The notes beneath the pieces were generated by a model. It was given only the letters and a program-made list of their open reading frames with translations, searched no databases and was not told where the DNA came from. Of a stretch of DNA of 64,000 nucleotides, positions 1-8,697 are shown one piece after another (positions within the stretch are counted from its first letter, which is position 1; each line of letters opens with the position of its first letter). This DNA is from Pseudocolwellia sp049933045 (lineage in GTDB: Bacteria > Pseudomonadota > Gammaproteobacteria > Enterobacterales > Alteromonadaceae), in the NCBI RefSeq assembly GCF_049933045.1, contig NZ_CP187926.1, positions 1,984,001-2,048,000 of the forward strand. Reading direction: 5' to 3'. Made by a program: the position numbers and the translations under genes.

Positions 1-1
1 A

Positions 2-94
2 GAAACGCAAATTGATGAAGCGGGTACTCGTTACCAACGCTCTAGCTTCTTGAATGACCGTCGTATGCAAGTAGGATTAACTTACAAGTTTTAA
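2..94 (+). CDS. C-terminal end of an outer-membrane beta-barrel protein (partial)
   Basis: The frame is open from the window edge and encodes about 30 residues ending in VGLTYKF before a TAA stop. An alternating polar/hydrophobic last strand with a terminal Phe is the usual signature recognised by the BAM machinery, so this is probably the end of a TonB-dependent receptor or porin. Most of the gene lies to the left. It is followed by a strong terminator. The class (TonB receptor versus porin) cannot be settled from this piece. Confidence 0.6.
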   Translation, partial: ETQIDEAGTRYQRSSFLNDRRMQVGLTYKF

Positions 95-127
95 CTTAAA
101 CAGTTATTGGCATATTTAAGCAAAAAA

Positions 128-150
128 GGGAGAGGTTAACCTCTCCCTTT
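128..150 (+). terminator. Rho-independent terminator after the outer-membrane gene
   Basis: The inverted repeat GGGAGAGG-TTAA-CCTCTCCC is preceded by an A-run and followed by TTT. The perfect 8-bp stem lies 33 bases after the stop of the partial gene. Confidence 0.8.
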
Positions 151-460
151 ACTTATGTTTTTATTTAAACCTTCAGTAATAAACGCAAAATACACAATCC
201 AACCATTTCCCTACAGCAGCACCACCATAATACCTTCAAGCTTTACCTTACTAACCATCCCACCAACAAAATTTAAATTCTACTTCTGCTCTATCGCGAA
301 AGTGATCAAACACCGTAAAACCCAAACCATAAACCCATAACATTTACTTACATTACAAAACGCTCTTTTTATTCTATTGGCTCGGCTTATGCTTTATCTA
401 CGACAACTTTACTATAAAAAATACCTAACTATATAAATACACATCAAAAAAGGAATTATT
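151..460. other. Intergenic region without a convincing gene
   Basis: AT-rich spacer between the terminator and the aminotransferase gene. A short open frame at 155-340 has low-complexity Pro/Thr/Ile composition, no ribosome binding site and no recognisable domain, so it was not called. The promoter of the downstream gene must lie here, but no clear sigma-70 hexamer pair was found. Confidence 0.4.
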
Positions 461-1798
461 GTGGTGAGCAAAGAAAGCAAAGTATTAAGTCGTAGAAATG
501 TACTCAAAACCTTAGGGGCTGTCGGGGCATACTCGATAACAGCTTCAGGATTAACTCATGCTAGTACACAAATAAACGCAACTAACGATGTTAATTTCCC
601 TAAAATCCCAGCAGGTCTTTCACCTGAGTTATTAGCCCAAGATGAATCATTTTGGGCTAAAGTTGCACAACTTTATGACAAAGCACAGGGAATTGTGAAT
701 CTTGAGCATGGGTATTGGGGAAAAATGTCTCTTCCTGTGCAATCTAGTTTTATTGAAGCCACCAAGATGGTTAACACCCAACTGTCGTTTTATGCCCGTA
801 AAAGCTACAACAAAGACACAGAAAAAAGCACAATAAAAGTTGCTGAAGCGCTTGGTGCACAAGCAGAAGAAATTGTTCTCACCCGTAATGCTACAGAATC
901 TGTTCACAATTTAATTAGGCAATACAAGGATCTGGGAGAAAACGACACAGTGCTGTTCACCGATATCGACTACCCTAGTTTTAAAGAAACCATGCAATGG
1001 TTAGCCAGCTCACGAAACCAAAAAGCGGTAGAAGTTGTACTTCCTGCACAAGCTAACCAACAACAAATTATAGACTTATATACTCAAGCTTTTGATAAAC
1101 ACCCTAACCTAAAACTCATGTTACTTACCCATGTGAGTAATCAGCACGGTTTAGTTTTACCTGTTAAAAAAATCGCTAAAATTGCAAAACAACGAGGAAT
1201 TGATGTTATTTGTGATTGTGCTCAATCTTGGGGTTTACTTAACTTTAAAATAACCGACCTCGGTGTAGATTGGGCGGGTTTCAATTTACATAAATGGATT
1301 GGTTCGCCTGTAGGTGTTGGTGCGCTTTATATGAAAAAAGGCTCACTGGAAAAAATATCGCCCTACCCAGGAGAACACGATGCAAACAACACAAATGCCA
1401 GTACCAGAGTTCATACAGCTACAACAAACTTCGCCTCAATTTTAACCATACCTGCTGCGATTAACTTCCATCAATCTATCGGACCAGCAAATAAAGAAGC
1501 TCGTTTACGACACTTACGTTCACTCTGGACAAGCGAAGCTAAAAACATGCCTCACATCGAAGTACTCGGTGGTTTAGATGAAGAATCATCTACCGGTATG
1601 TGCTCATTTCGCTTACAAGGAAAAACATCGCTAGATGACGCCAAGCATTTACAAAAACGACTAGAGAATCAATTTGGTGTATTTACCGTTTTACGTAAAG
1701 GCCTAGCTAGTGGCTGTTGTATACGTATCACACCACAAATATTTATATCTGCTACAGAAGTGCAACAACTAGTAAAAGCTATGAAAGCGCTTGCTTAA
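461..1798 (+). CDS. Tat-exported class V aminotransferase (isopenicillin-N epimerase-like PLP enzyme)
   Basis: The 445-residue protein starts at GTG (461 or 464) after AGGA at 451-454. Residues 11-17 read SRRNVLK, a twin-arginine motif, followed by a hydrophobic stretch and an Ala-rich cleavage region, so a folded PLP-loaded enzyme is probably exported to the periplasm. The body has the class V aminotransferase fold: a TRNATE cofactor loop near residue 145, a DCAQSWG motif carrying the PLP-ring Asp, and NLHKW near residue 275 with the Schiff-base Lys. Family members include cysteine desulfurases and isopenicillin-N epimerase; the substrate cannot be read from sequence. A RidA-like exported protein follows 63 bases downstream, which fits a reaction releasing reactive enamine or imine intermediates. 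Confidence 0.82.
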   Translation: MVSKESKVLSRRNVLKTLGAVGAYSITASGLTHASTQINATNDVNFPKIPAGLSPELLAQDESFWAKVAQLYDKAQGIVNLEHGYWGKMSLPVQSSFIEATKMVNTQLSFYARKSYNKDTEKSTIKVAEALGAQAEEIVLTRNATESVHNLIRQYKDLGENDTVLFTDIDYPSFKETMQWLASSRNQKAVEVVLPAQANQQQIIDLYTQAFDKHPNLKLMLLTHVSNQHGLVLPVKKIAKIAKQRGIDVICDCAQSWGLLNFKITDLGVDWAGFNLHKWIGSPVGVGALYMKKGSLEKISPYPGEHDANNTNASTRVHTATTNFASILTIPAAINFHQSIGPANKEARLRHLRSLWTSEAKNMPHIEVLGGLDEESSTGMCSFRLQGKTSLDDAKHLQKRLENQFGVFTVLRKGLASGCCIRITPQIFISATEVQQLVKAMKALA

Positions 1799-1861
1799 AA
1801 ATACTTTAATAAATCGTCACTTAAATAAATAACCATTACCTTCAATAAAATTAGGAACACT

Positions 1862-2386
1862 ATGAAAAAACTTATCTTTTGCTCAATGTTATCTGCTGCC
1901 TTAGTTCTACCATTAAGTGTAAGTGCTCAATCAACAACGCCAGAGCAGCGTATTGAAAAAGCGGGTTTTGTATTACCTGAAGCCACTAAGCCTATTGGTA
2001 ACTACGTAACATGGCGACTGTCTGGTAAAACCTTATATCTATCAGGACACGGAGCTTGTGAAGGTAAAAGTGTATTAGGTAAGCTTGGCGACACCCTTAA
2101 TGTAAAACAAGGATATGAAGCCTCACAACAAGTAGGTTTATGTGCATTAGCAACAATAAAATCTGCCATAGGTGATTTGTCTAAAGTGAAACAAGTATTA
2201 CAAATTTCAGGCATGGTAAACGCCACCTCTTCATTTACCGATCACCCTAAAGTGATTAACGGCTTCTCAGACATGTTTGTTACCGCGTTTGGCGACGATG
2301 GTAAGGCTGCAAGAGCCGCTGTAGGAATGACTAGCTTACCCGCTAACTGGGCAGTTGAAATAAGTACTATTGTAGAATTGAAGTAG
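1862..2386 (+). CDS. Exported RidA/YjgF-family protein
   Basis: The 174-residue protein has a clear Sec signal peptide (MKKLIFCSMLSAALVLPLSVSAQ, cleavage near residue 23). The mature part is a RidA/YjgF/UK114-like domain with the strand pattern LYLSGHGAC, a central helix (ASQQVGLCALATIKSAIG) and a VLQISGMVNATSSFTDHPKVINGFSD region. It resembles the longer RidA subgroup rather than canonical 128-residue RidA, and the catalytic Arg of canonical RidA is not obvious in the ARAAVGM segment. Canonical RidA hydrolyses 2-aminoacrylate-type imines in the cytoplasm; the signal peptide puts this one outside. It is probably co-transcribed with the upstream aminotransferase. Confidence 0.8.
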   Translation: MKKLIFCSMLSAALVLPLSVSAQSTTPEQRIEKAGFVLPEATKPIGNYVTWRLSGKTLYLSGHGACEGKSVLGKLGDTLNVKQGYEASQQVGLCALATIKSAIGDLSKVKQVLQISGMVNATSSFTDHPKVINGFSDMFVTAFGDDGKAARAAVGMTSLPANWAVEISTIVELK

Positions 2387-2414
2387 ATTTAACTTTAATT
2401 TTAACAAAAAAAAC

Positions 2415-2446
2415 CAGAAGTTCTTTAGTAGAGACTTCTGTTTTTT
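2415..2446 (+). terminator. Rho-independent terminator after the RidA-like gene
   Basis: Inverted repeat CAGAAGT...ACTTCTG with a 12-base loop, an upstream A-run and a downstream T6 tract, 29 bases after the stop codon. Confidence 0.8.
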
Positions 2447-2568
2447 ATAAACTTATAAGTTAGCCATTCATTTGCAAGTTCAACTATTCCATTACTGTTC
2501 AAGTTATTCAGAATGTATAACGCATACGCTTCTTTTGGTTTCATACATATGTCTCAGTGGGGTATTAG

Positions 2569-2994
2569 CTATATCCCACAATCATCAGATTTGATATTTA
2601 AATTAAAAAAAGGTTTAAAGTTATCTTTATCAATAAGGTCAATTGAAATGTACCTACCATTTTTTAACTTCTTAATATAATGAGGATAGTTACAAACCTT
2701 TTGGATTATGAATTTTCTATAGTCTTGCTTGATTTGATCAGTATTATTTCTTTTAGGATTTCCGTCAGAATAATTTAGCTTTATGAACACTCCATTGCCA
2801 GAGCGGTGAGAAATAATAAAGGTTAAGTTTTCTTTGAAAAAATACTCGCTTAACTCCTCAGTTTTTTTCTTATATTGGTAATCAGGATAGCTTCCCCAAA
2901 TGGTAACTATAATCAAAGGTATAAAAATGGCCGCCAAAAGAATTCGACCTTCTTTATGAGCGTACCATGTAAGAAATTTATAAGGATCAAACAC
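2569..2994 (-). CDS. Small membrane-anchored protein of unknown function
   Basis: The 141-residue product starts at GTG with AGGA seven bases upstream. It has one N-terminal transmembrane segment (about residues 17-33, ILLAAIFIPLIIVTIWG) followed by a Lys-rich soluble domain, probably periplasmic. The C-terminus contains paired Cys (Cys-Asn-Tyr-Pro and DDCGI), possibly disulfide bonded. I recognise no family. It lies upstream of, and on the same strand as, the M50 protease gene, but the 80-base gap and their order leave an operon uncertain. Confidence 0.55.
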   Translation of the reverse strand: MFDPYKFLTWYAHKEGRILLAAIFIPLIIVTIWGSYPDYQYKKKTEELSEYFFKENLTFIISHRSGNGVFIKLNYSDGNPKRNNTDQIKQDYRKFIIQKVCNYPHYIKKLKNGRYISIDLIDKDNFKPFFNLNIKSDDCGI

Positions 2995-3073
2995 TGTTAT
3001 TCCTAGAGATATGAAAGCCTTTTGTTATTTAATCTTTGAAAACCATTTAAGTTAACGCTTATTAAACTACAAC

Positions 3074-4153
3074 CTAACTATTCAATATTTTAAGTGGTAA
3101 CGACAATGCTCCATTATCTGTTTGCCCTACTAACCAAATAATCGCGCTTAAACCACCTACTGTTAATACATACCACACACCTGAAACGATTTGCGCATAG
3201 CGATTAAGTGGTAGTAGTTGGCTTAAGTGTCGGCGTTTGTATTCAAAAAATATTTCAACACAACCAATAGCGAGTAAAAAGCCTAACAGTGCTAAGCCAA
3301 ACTGGTAGCTGATGTAAATACCGAGTGCTGCGCCTAATATACATGCCACTAAACCAATGCGTGAATTTATAGAGAATGCGATGCTTTTCAGTACGTGTCC
3401 GCCATCTAACGGCAATACAGGCAGTAAGTTAAATAAGTTAAGTAGTGCGTTAAATACAGCGATGCCTGCCAGTATTTCTATGTCGGTTATCCAATAGCCA
3501 ATTAACGCAGCTACCGAGAGGATTAAACCAAAAAATGGTCCCATGATGGATATAACAACGTCTTGCCAGCGGGTGTTAATTTTGTCGTCGCTAAGTGCTA
3601 AACCGCCCACAAAAGGAATAAGGTAAATGCCTTTGGTTTTTAGTCCAAAGTATTTCATGGCTTTAATATGACCATATTCGTGAAATACTAAACAAAGAAT
3701 TAGTGCGATGGCGAATTCAATTGAAAACAACCAGCTGTAAGCTGCCAAGCTGCCTGCAGCAAATAATACTTTAACAATTTTTGCGCTTTTAAGGAGTTTT
3801 AAGCCTAAGCCTGCCATGCCTACAAAGCTGAATTTAAAAGGCTGTTTTTTGTTTTGGCTAACGTCGCGTTGTTCTATGTCTTTTTCGTGGAGGCTGTTTT
3901 CTTCAACAAGTTCGTCGTTAATGAGTAGTTTGAATTGCAGATCAAATGGCTGCCATTCTAATGAACCATTAAGCTCTACGTGAAGTTCGCCTTGTGCATT
4001 TTGCAGAGGAAACTTATGTACAAAGTTGTTGTTTTCGGCACTGGCATCTATTTGTGATACACATTGATCGTCCCAAAATAGTTGCTGCCACCCTGCCATT
4101 GAACCTTCTAGGCGTAATGTTTTGCCTAAACATTGTGTTTCTAATAATTGCAC
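3074..4153 (-). CDS. M50-family (site-2 protease-like) membrane metalloprotease
   Basis: The 359-residue protein has an N-terminal soluble region of about 110 residues and then several transmembrane segments. The zinc motif HEYGH (HExxH type) is near residue 160 inside a membrane helix, and the third-ligand motif LDGGH lies in LLPVLPLDGGHVLKSI near residue 250; both are diagnostic of S2P/M50 proteases. No PDZ domain is seen, so it is not RseP, and there is no CBS domain. Substrate unknown; the soluble N-terminal part could be a sensor. It is flanked by a small membrane protein gene and the divergent SOS operon. Confidence 0.85.
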   Translation of the reverse strand: MQLLETQCLGKTLRLEGSMAGWQQLFWDDQCVSQIDASAENNNFVHKFPLQNAQGELHVELNGSLEWQPFDLQFKLLINDELVEENSLHEKDIEQRDVSQNKKQPFKFSFVGMAGLGLKLLKSAKIVKVLFAAGSLAAYSWLFSIEFAIALILCLVFHEYGHIKAMKYFGLKTKGIYLIPFVGGLALSDDKINTRWQDVVISIMGPFFGLILSVAALIGYWITDIEILAGIAVFNALLNLFNLLPVLPLDGGHVLKSIAFSINSRIGLVACILGAALGIYISYQFGLALLGFLLAIGCVEIFFEYKRRHLSQLLPLNRYAQIVSGVWYVLTVGGLSAIIWLVGQTDNGALSLPLKILNS

Positions 4154-4353
4154 TTTATAAACTCAATAAAAATAAAACCTTGCACGATTATCGCTATATT
4201 TTCTGATGCTTCAAGGTTTATCGAAACTATTCCAGTATTCGGCTTTTAATTGAACACTCTACTAGGTGTTTGTTAGTTATTTGTTAGGGAGCGATTTGTT
4301 ATCTGGTAGAGAATAGTCGGTTTTTATCTTTCTATTTTGAATAACGACAACTA

Positions 4354-4373
4354 TACTGTATAAAAATACAGTA
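4354..4373 (+). promoter_or_regulatory. LexA (SOS) box upstream of umuDC
   Basis: The 20-base site TACTGTATAAAAATACAGTA contains CTGT-N8-ACAG and differs from the gammaproteobacterial LexA consensus only in the AT spacer. It ends 31 bases before the umuD start, so the operon should be repressed by LexA and induced by DNA damage. Confidence 0.93.
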
Positions 4374-4404
4374 TTTAGTTTTTTGTAAAAGGTATAGATG
4401 TTTT

Positions 4405-4818
4405 ATGAAAGTTATTCCGATATTTGCAGAAGCTGGCATTAGTGGTTTTGAATCGCCAGCGGCAGAATATAAAGAATTAGGTTTGTCGTTAGATCAATTA
4501 TTAATTAAGCACCCTAATGCGACGTTTATTGGTCAAGCAAATGGTGATTCTATGCAAGGTGTAGGTATTTTTAATGGTGATTTACTGATTGTAGATAGAT
4601 CGTTAACGGCAAAAAATGGCGACATTATTGTGGCTAATTACAATGGCTGTTTTGTGTGTAAGCTTATTGATAAAACACAAGCGCGCTTGTTGTCGGCTTC
4701 AAGCGATCATCCGCCTGTGCACATTAAACCTGAAGATGAGTTTCAACTAGAAGGTATAGTCACGCGCTCAATTCGGCTACATCAAAAGTCGCCTGAAATT
4801 ACTTTATGTACGCACTAG
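4405..4818 (+). CDS. umuD: UmuD-like SOS mutagenesis protein (S24 self-cleaving peptidase)
   Basis: The 137-residue protein has the LexA/UmuD peptidase fold: the catalytic Ser in GDSM (about residue 49) and the catalytic Lys in FVCKLI (about residue 86). Cleavage activates UmuD for translesion synthesis with UmuC. The segment SGFESPAAEY aligns with the CGFPSPAADY cleavage region of E. coli UmuD, so the predicted scissile bond is Ser-Gly rather than Cys-Gly or Ala-Gly. The last 13 bases overlap umuC, indicating coupled translation, and a near-consensus LexA box lies upstream. Confidence 0.93.
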   Translation: MKVIPIFAEAGISGFESPAAEYKELGLSLDQLLIKHPNATFIGQANGDSMQGVGIFNGDLLIVDRSLTAKNGDIIVANYNGCFVCKLIDKTQARLLSASSDHPPVHIKPEDEFQLEGIVTRSIRLHQKSPEITLCTH

Positions 4819-6062
4819 TTGATGCAGTATCTTTTTATGCCAGTGCAGAGAAAGTATTCGATCCCAGTATACGTAACAAACCTGTTGTAGTTCTTACCAA
4901 TAACGACGGCTGTGTTTGTGCGGTATGTCCTATTGCAAGACGTTTAGGTATTCCTAAGTTTATTCCCTATTTTCAAATTAAAGACTTTTTAAGTAAGCAT
5001 GGCGTTGTTGTTCGCTCGTCAAATTATGAGCTATATGCCGATTTAAGCGAGCGCATGATGAATGTGATTGCCCGTTACTGCGACAACCAATATATCTATT
5101 CGATTGATGAGTCTTTTTTAGAGTTTAAACAATACGATGGTTTAATTAATGATTGGCATAAATACGGACACGAAATACGTAGAGCCATTTGGAAAGAAAC
5201 GCGCTTACCTGTGGGTGTCGGTTTTGGCACAACGCCAACATTAGCAAAAGCCGCTAATCATGCAGCCAAGAAGTTAGCGGGGTTTAACGGTGTAGCTGTG
5301 ATTGATAGCCAACAATCAAGCTTGCCTATATTACAAGAAATGAAAGTTACCGATGTATGGGGTATTGGCAACAGGTTAAGTAAAAAGCTTAATTTGTTAG
5401 GCATAAACACAGCACAACAATTAGCTCAACAGTCGCCTCAGCACATGCGAAAACAGTTTAGCGTATTGGTTGAACAAACGGTGAATGAGCTAAATGGCGT
5501 TGCTTGTTTGTCTTGGGATAAAGTTAAAGCGCCTAAGCAAGAGATATTCTCTACACGGAGTTTTGGTGAACGAGTGACTGATTATGAAACGCTCATGTTT
5601 GCCTTAGTCACTCATGGCGTTATTGTGGGTAAAAAGCTACGTAGGCAAGGATCCTTAGTAAAACGTTTATTAGTTTTTGCTGCTAGTTCGCCACACGATA
5701 CACAGTATTATAAAAGATCTCTGATTTTTGAATTTCAGGTAGCCACCAATAACAACAGCCAAATAGCCTCTGCCATTAATATTCTTTTACGTGAAATATT
5801 CAAAACAGGTATTCACTTTTATCGCTGCGGTGTAGGTGCTGTTACCTTAGAAAGTGAGCAATATCAGCAACCCGACTTATTCTCGCCGATACAACCTAGC
5901 CCTTTAATTATGGATTGTTTCGATAAGGTAAATAACCGATATGGCCAAGGGGCAATAACTTTAGCGAGTGAAGGCAAAACAGATAAGTGGCAAATGCGAC
6001 GCAGCTTTTTATCGCCACAATATACAAGTAGTTGGCGTGATATTCCTAAAATAGGTTGTTAG
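4806..6062 (+). CDS. umuC: UmuC, catalytic subunit of DNA polymerase V
   Basis: The 418-residue Y-family polymerase opens with YALVDAVSFYASAEKVFDP (first catalytic Asp), has the steric and triphosphate-binding region VVVLTNNDGCVCA, and carries YSIDESFLEF near residue 98 with the catalytic Asp-Glu pair. A helix-hairpin-helix region (DVWGIGNRLSKKL) follows, then the little-finger domain. QQPDLF near residue 355 matches the beta-clamp binding motif. Length agrees with E. coli UmuC (422). It overlaps umuD by 13 bases and shares its LexA control. Confidence 0.95.
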   Translation: MYALVDAVSFYASAEKVFDPSIRNKPVVVLTNNDGCVCAVCPIARRLGIPKFIPYFQIKDFLSKHGVVVRSSNYELYADLSERMMNVIARYCDNQYIYSIDESFLEFKQYDGLINDWHKYGHEIRRAIWKETRLPVGVGFGTTPTLAKAANHAAKKLAGFNGVAVIDSQQSSLPILQEMKVTDVWGIGNRLSKKLNLLGINTAQQLAQQSPQHMRKQFSVLVEQTVNELNGVACLSWDKVKAPKQEIFSTRSFGERVTDYETLMFALVTHGVIVGKKLRRQGSLVKRLLVFAASSPHDTQYYKRSLIFEFQVATNNNSQIASAINILLREIFKTGIHFYRCGVGAVTLESEQYQQPDLFSPIQPSPLIMDCFDKVNNRYGQGAITLASEGKTDKWQMRRSFLSPQYTSSWRDIPKIGC

Positions 6063-6112
6063 TAATATCACCTAATATGCTAATTAATTTACTAGCCAAG
6101 GTATTAATTAAG

Positions 6113-6158
6113 AGGTATCAAATAAGCAAAAACTTGTTTTACCCTTGATACCTTTTTG
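6113..6158 (+). terminator. Terminator between umuC and the convergent RidA-like gene
   Basis: Inverted repeat AGGTATCAA...TTGATACCT with a loop of about 23 bases, followed by TTTTT. It lies between converging genes and may act on both. Confidence 0.6.
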
Positions 6159-6171
6159 AGAAAGTCTGTAA

Positions 6172-6633
6172 TTAACTAAAAACAGCCATACATTCAACTT
6201 CAACTTTTGCGCCTAAACCTAATCCGCTTGTACCAAAAGCACTACGTGCTGGATATGGCTTGCTGAAAAATGAGGTGTAAATTTCGTTAAAACGCGGCCA
6301 GTCTTTCATATCAGCTAGCATAACCGTACATTTAACAACATTTTTCATGGTTAAGTCGTGAGCAGCAAGTATTGTTTTAATGTTATTCATGGTTTGTGTG
6401 GTTTCAGCATCAATACCACCTTCAACAAGCTTAAGTGTGCCTGGAGTTACGGCAAGCTGACCTGAAATATACAGTGTATTGTCAACACGAACAGCTTCTG
6501 AAAATGGCATATTCGCTGATTTAGGAAACACACTGCCTGTATCTAAATATTCAACTTTAGCGCTTGAACCTGCATAAAGATGACTTGTGAATAAAAGTGT
6601 AGCCAGCGTAATAATTGTTGATAATTTTTTCAT
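6172..6633 (-). CDS. Exported RidA-family enamine/imine deaminase-like protein
   Basis: The 153-residue protein has a Sec signal peptide (cleavage after about residue 21, ...SHLYAG) and a full RidA domain: LYISGQLAV, NIKTILAAHDLTMKNVVKCTVMLADMKDW, FNEIYTSFF and PARSAFG, which carries the conserved Arg that binds the imine carboxylate, then VEVECMAV with the Glu region. It therefore keeps the canonical catalytic Arg. It lies 138 bases downstream of the exported D-aminoacylase-like gene on the same strand and is probably in its operon. The role is inferred: removal of 2-aminoacrylate-like or iminoacid intermediates outside the cytoplasm. Confidence 0.88.
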   Translation of the reverse strand: MKKLSTIITLATLLFTSHLYAGSSAKVEYLDTGSVFPKSANMPFSEAVRVDNTLYISGQLAVTPGTLKLVEGGIDAETTQTMNNIKTILAAHDLTMKNVVKCTVMLADMKDWPRFNEIYTSFFSKPYPARSAFGTSGLGLGAKVEVECMAVFS

Positions 6634-6771
6634 TTTATCTCCTTTGTTTATTGTTCATGTTAGCTCCTAAAAATAAGAACTAACATTGAGTTGTTCGTGA
6701 TTGATGATAATAAAAAGTTAACTTTTATTTATCTATTTGAACTCTCTATTTTACCTACCTATTTCATTTCC

Positions 6772-8334
6772 CTATTTAACTTCTCTTCTAATCGCTTTTC
6801 CTGGCATAGCTGTTCTTATTAATTCACCATTTTCGATAATAGGCGTGCCGTTTACAATAACGGTTCTCATGCCTGCAGACGTTAATATAGGTTGTGCGAA
6901 TGTTGCTCTATCAGTTAATTCAGCAAAATTAAAAATAACAATATCGGCATCTGCACCTTCTTGAATACGGCCTTTAAATTTCATTTGAGCCACACTATCT
7001 TCTAAAATTTGTGCAGGTATTAACGACATTTTTCTGATGGCTTCGCTTAACGATACTTTTTTACTTTCTTTAACAAACTCTCTAATGAAGCGTGAATAAG
7101 TACCCGCAGATCTTGGATGTGTTTTAGCGCTTTCAGGTATAGGCCAAACATCACCAGTTACCATTCTACGTGTTTTAGAATCAATTAATGGCATACCGTC
7201 TGAAGCAACCGCACCGTTAGGAAATAGCTGTGAGATGTTGTATAAATGTTGATCTGACTCTGAATGTTCAGGATCTAAATAACGAAAAATGATAATAGCT
7301 CTAGGATTTTTATCTTGTAACTCTTTAAAAGTTGTAGCATTAAGCACTTTGCCATTATATGAAAAATCACTTTCACTAGCGTTACCTAATCGCTCTTTCC
7401 AATTTTCGCCACGAAACATTTGTCCGCCAATAGCCGTACTCGCCGCAGCATAAGGATAAGCTTCAACCGAAATATTAACACCCTGCTTTTGTGCATTTAA
7501 TACCAGCTCAGCTACATCTTCAATATCACGTGCGCTTGTGCTATTTAAATGAGAAATATGCGCATGAGCACCCGTACTTGCCGCAACAGAAATCAGCTCT
7601 TGGTAAGCTTCAAATGCACTGTTTGGCTCTTCTGCACTAGCAAAACGAATATGGTTAAAGGTAGACACATTATGTTTAGCGGCTAGTTTATGTAGTTGGT
7701 AATATTCTTTTCTATTGGAATTAGGGCTATATCCCGACAAAATACCCACACCCAATGCGCCAGCATTAATTGCTTTTTCAACAATTGTTATAATTTCATC
7801 TTGTTGTGTTTTAGTAGTGAGCTTTGAGCTCCAGTTAGGTAAAGAAAACACACCTAGGGCTTCTCCTGGAATACCATTAAAGGTTGCACCATCTAACACC
7901 ATAGCGCGCGCCATCGACCAATTAGCTGAAGCGCCATAATTTATAGGTCGTCCTTCTTTCGCTATGTTACTGTAAAACTTATCAACTTCGAGTACACCTG
8001 CTTCTAATTCTAATGCGGTTGTTACACCGTCAAATGCTTGTAAACGTGCAGAAGGTAATAGCTGACCATGAGCATGTAAATCAATAAACCCTGGAGAAAC
8101 CACTAAACCTGTTGCATCAATGATCTTTTTCCCTTTGATAGACGATTCCGATATTTTAGCGATTTTTCCTGCTGAAATACCTACCCAGCGTTTAGCGTCT
8201 AATCCTGTTTCAGGATCTATTACTCGTCCATTTTTTATCACTACATCGTAATTTTCAGCCAAGCTGACAGACGTAAAACTTATGGTGGTTGCCATAACAA
8301 GCGATGTGATCAATTTATTTCTATATATTTCCAT
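6772..8334 (-). CDS. Exported N-acyl-D-amino-acid deacylase-like amidohydrolase
   Basis: The 520-residue protein has a signal peptide (cleavage near residue 27, VSLAEN). The amidohydrolase beta-sandwich strand YDVVIKNGRVIDPETG is followed by the metal motif GFIDLHAHGQ, then HIRF and HISHLN segments carrying further His ligands, the ASDGMP Asp motif, and HPRSAGTYSRFI, a signature of D-aminoacylases. The C-terminus repeats the amidohydrolase sandwich (GADADIVIFN...). Family members hydrolyse N-acyl-D-amino acids or related dipeptides. Export is notable because many D-aminoacylases are cytoplasmic. It is divergent from a TonB receptor and followed by a RidA-like gene, suggesting uptake and cleavage of acylated or D-amino-acid compounds. 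Confidence 0.85.
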   Translation of the reverse strand: MEIYRNKLITSLVMATTISFTSVSLAENYDVVIKNGRVIDPETGLDAKRWVGISAGKIAKISESSIKGKKIIDATGLVVSPGFIDLHAHGQLLPSARLQAFDGVTTALELEAGVLEVDKFYSNIAKEGRPINYGASANWSMARAMVLDGATFNGIPGEALGVFSLPNWSSKLTTKTQQDEIITIVEKAINAGALGVGILSGYSPNSNRKEYYQLHKLAAKHNVSTFNHIRFASAEEPNSAFEAYQELISVAASTGAHAHISHLNSTSARDIEDVAELVLNAQKQGVNISVEAYPYAAASTAIGGQMFRGENWKERLGNASESDFSYNGKVLNATTFKELQDKNPRAIIIFRYLDPEHSESDQHLYNISQLFPNGAVASDGMPLIDSKTRRMVTGDVWPIPESAKTHPRSAGTYSRFIREFVKESKKVSLSEAIRKMSLIPAQILEDSVAQMKFKGRIQEGADADIVIFNFAELTDRATFAQPILTSAGMRTVIVNGTPIIENGELIRTAMPGKAIRREVK

Positions 8335-8697
8335 TATTTATCCTCAGCTACTACTTGGTTTTTATGAATATTATTTAAACGCGTAATATGTGTCCTTGCT
8401 TAATGTGTATCTGTTTAACCTTTACTTACGTAACAAGAGTATAGGCGGTCTTCTTATTAAATATAGTTTTAGCATGCTTAAATAAGTCACTTAATCAGCT
8501 AAAAGCGAATAAAGCAAATTTAGCGTTCGTTAATATTAAACACTTGCTTTTCAAGTGACTAGAAAATATAAAAACACTCAGGTAATTAATAAATAGTTAT
8601 CTAGCTAAAAACACATGGATATGTTCATATCTGTACTATTATTAATCTATATAACAAATTAAAGCCGTTTAAGTAAAAATAACTGGGGAGTTTTAAC
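8335..8697. other. Divergent promoter region between the amidohydrolase and TonB receptor genes
   Basis: This 363-base AT-rich spacer must hold both divergent promoters. No convincing hexamer pair, operator palindrome or RNA structure was recognised. The spacing suggests shared regulation of receptor and hydrolase. Confidence 0.4.

Noticed and set aside
155..340. Open frame of 61 codons after the first terminator
   Set aside because: Low-complexity composition, no ribosome binding site and no resemblance to known proteins.
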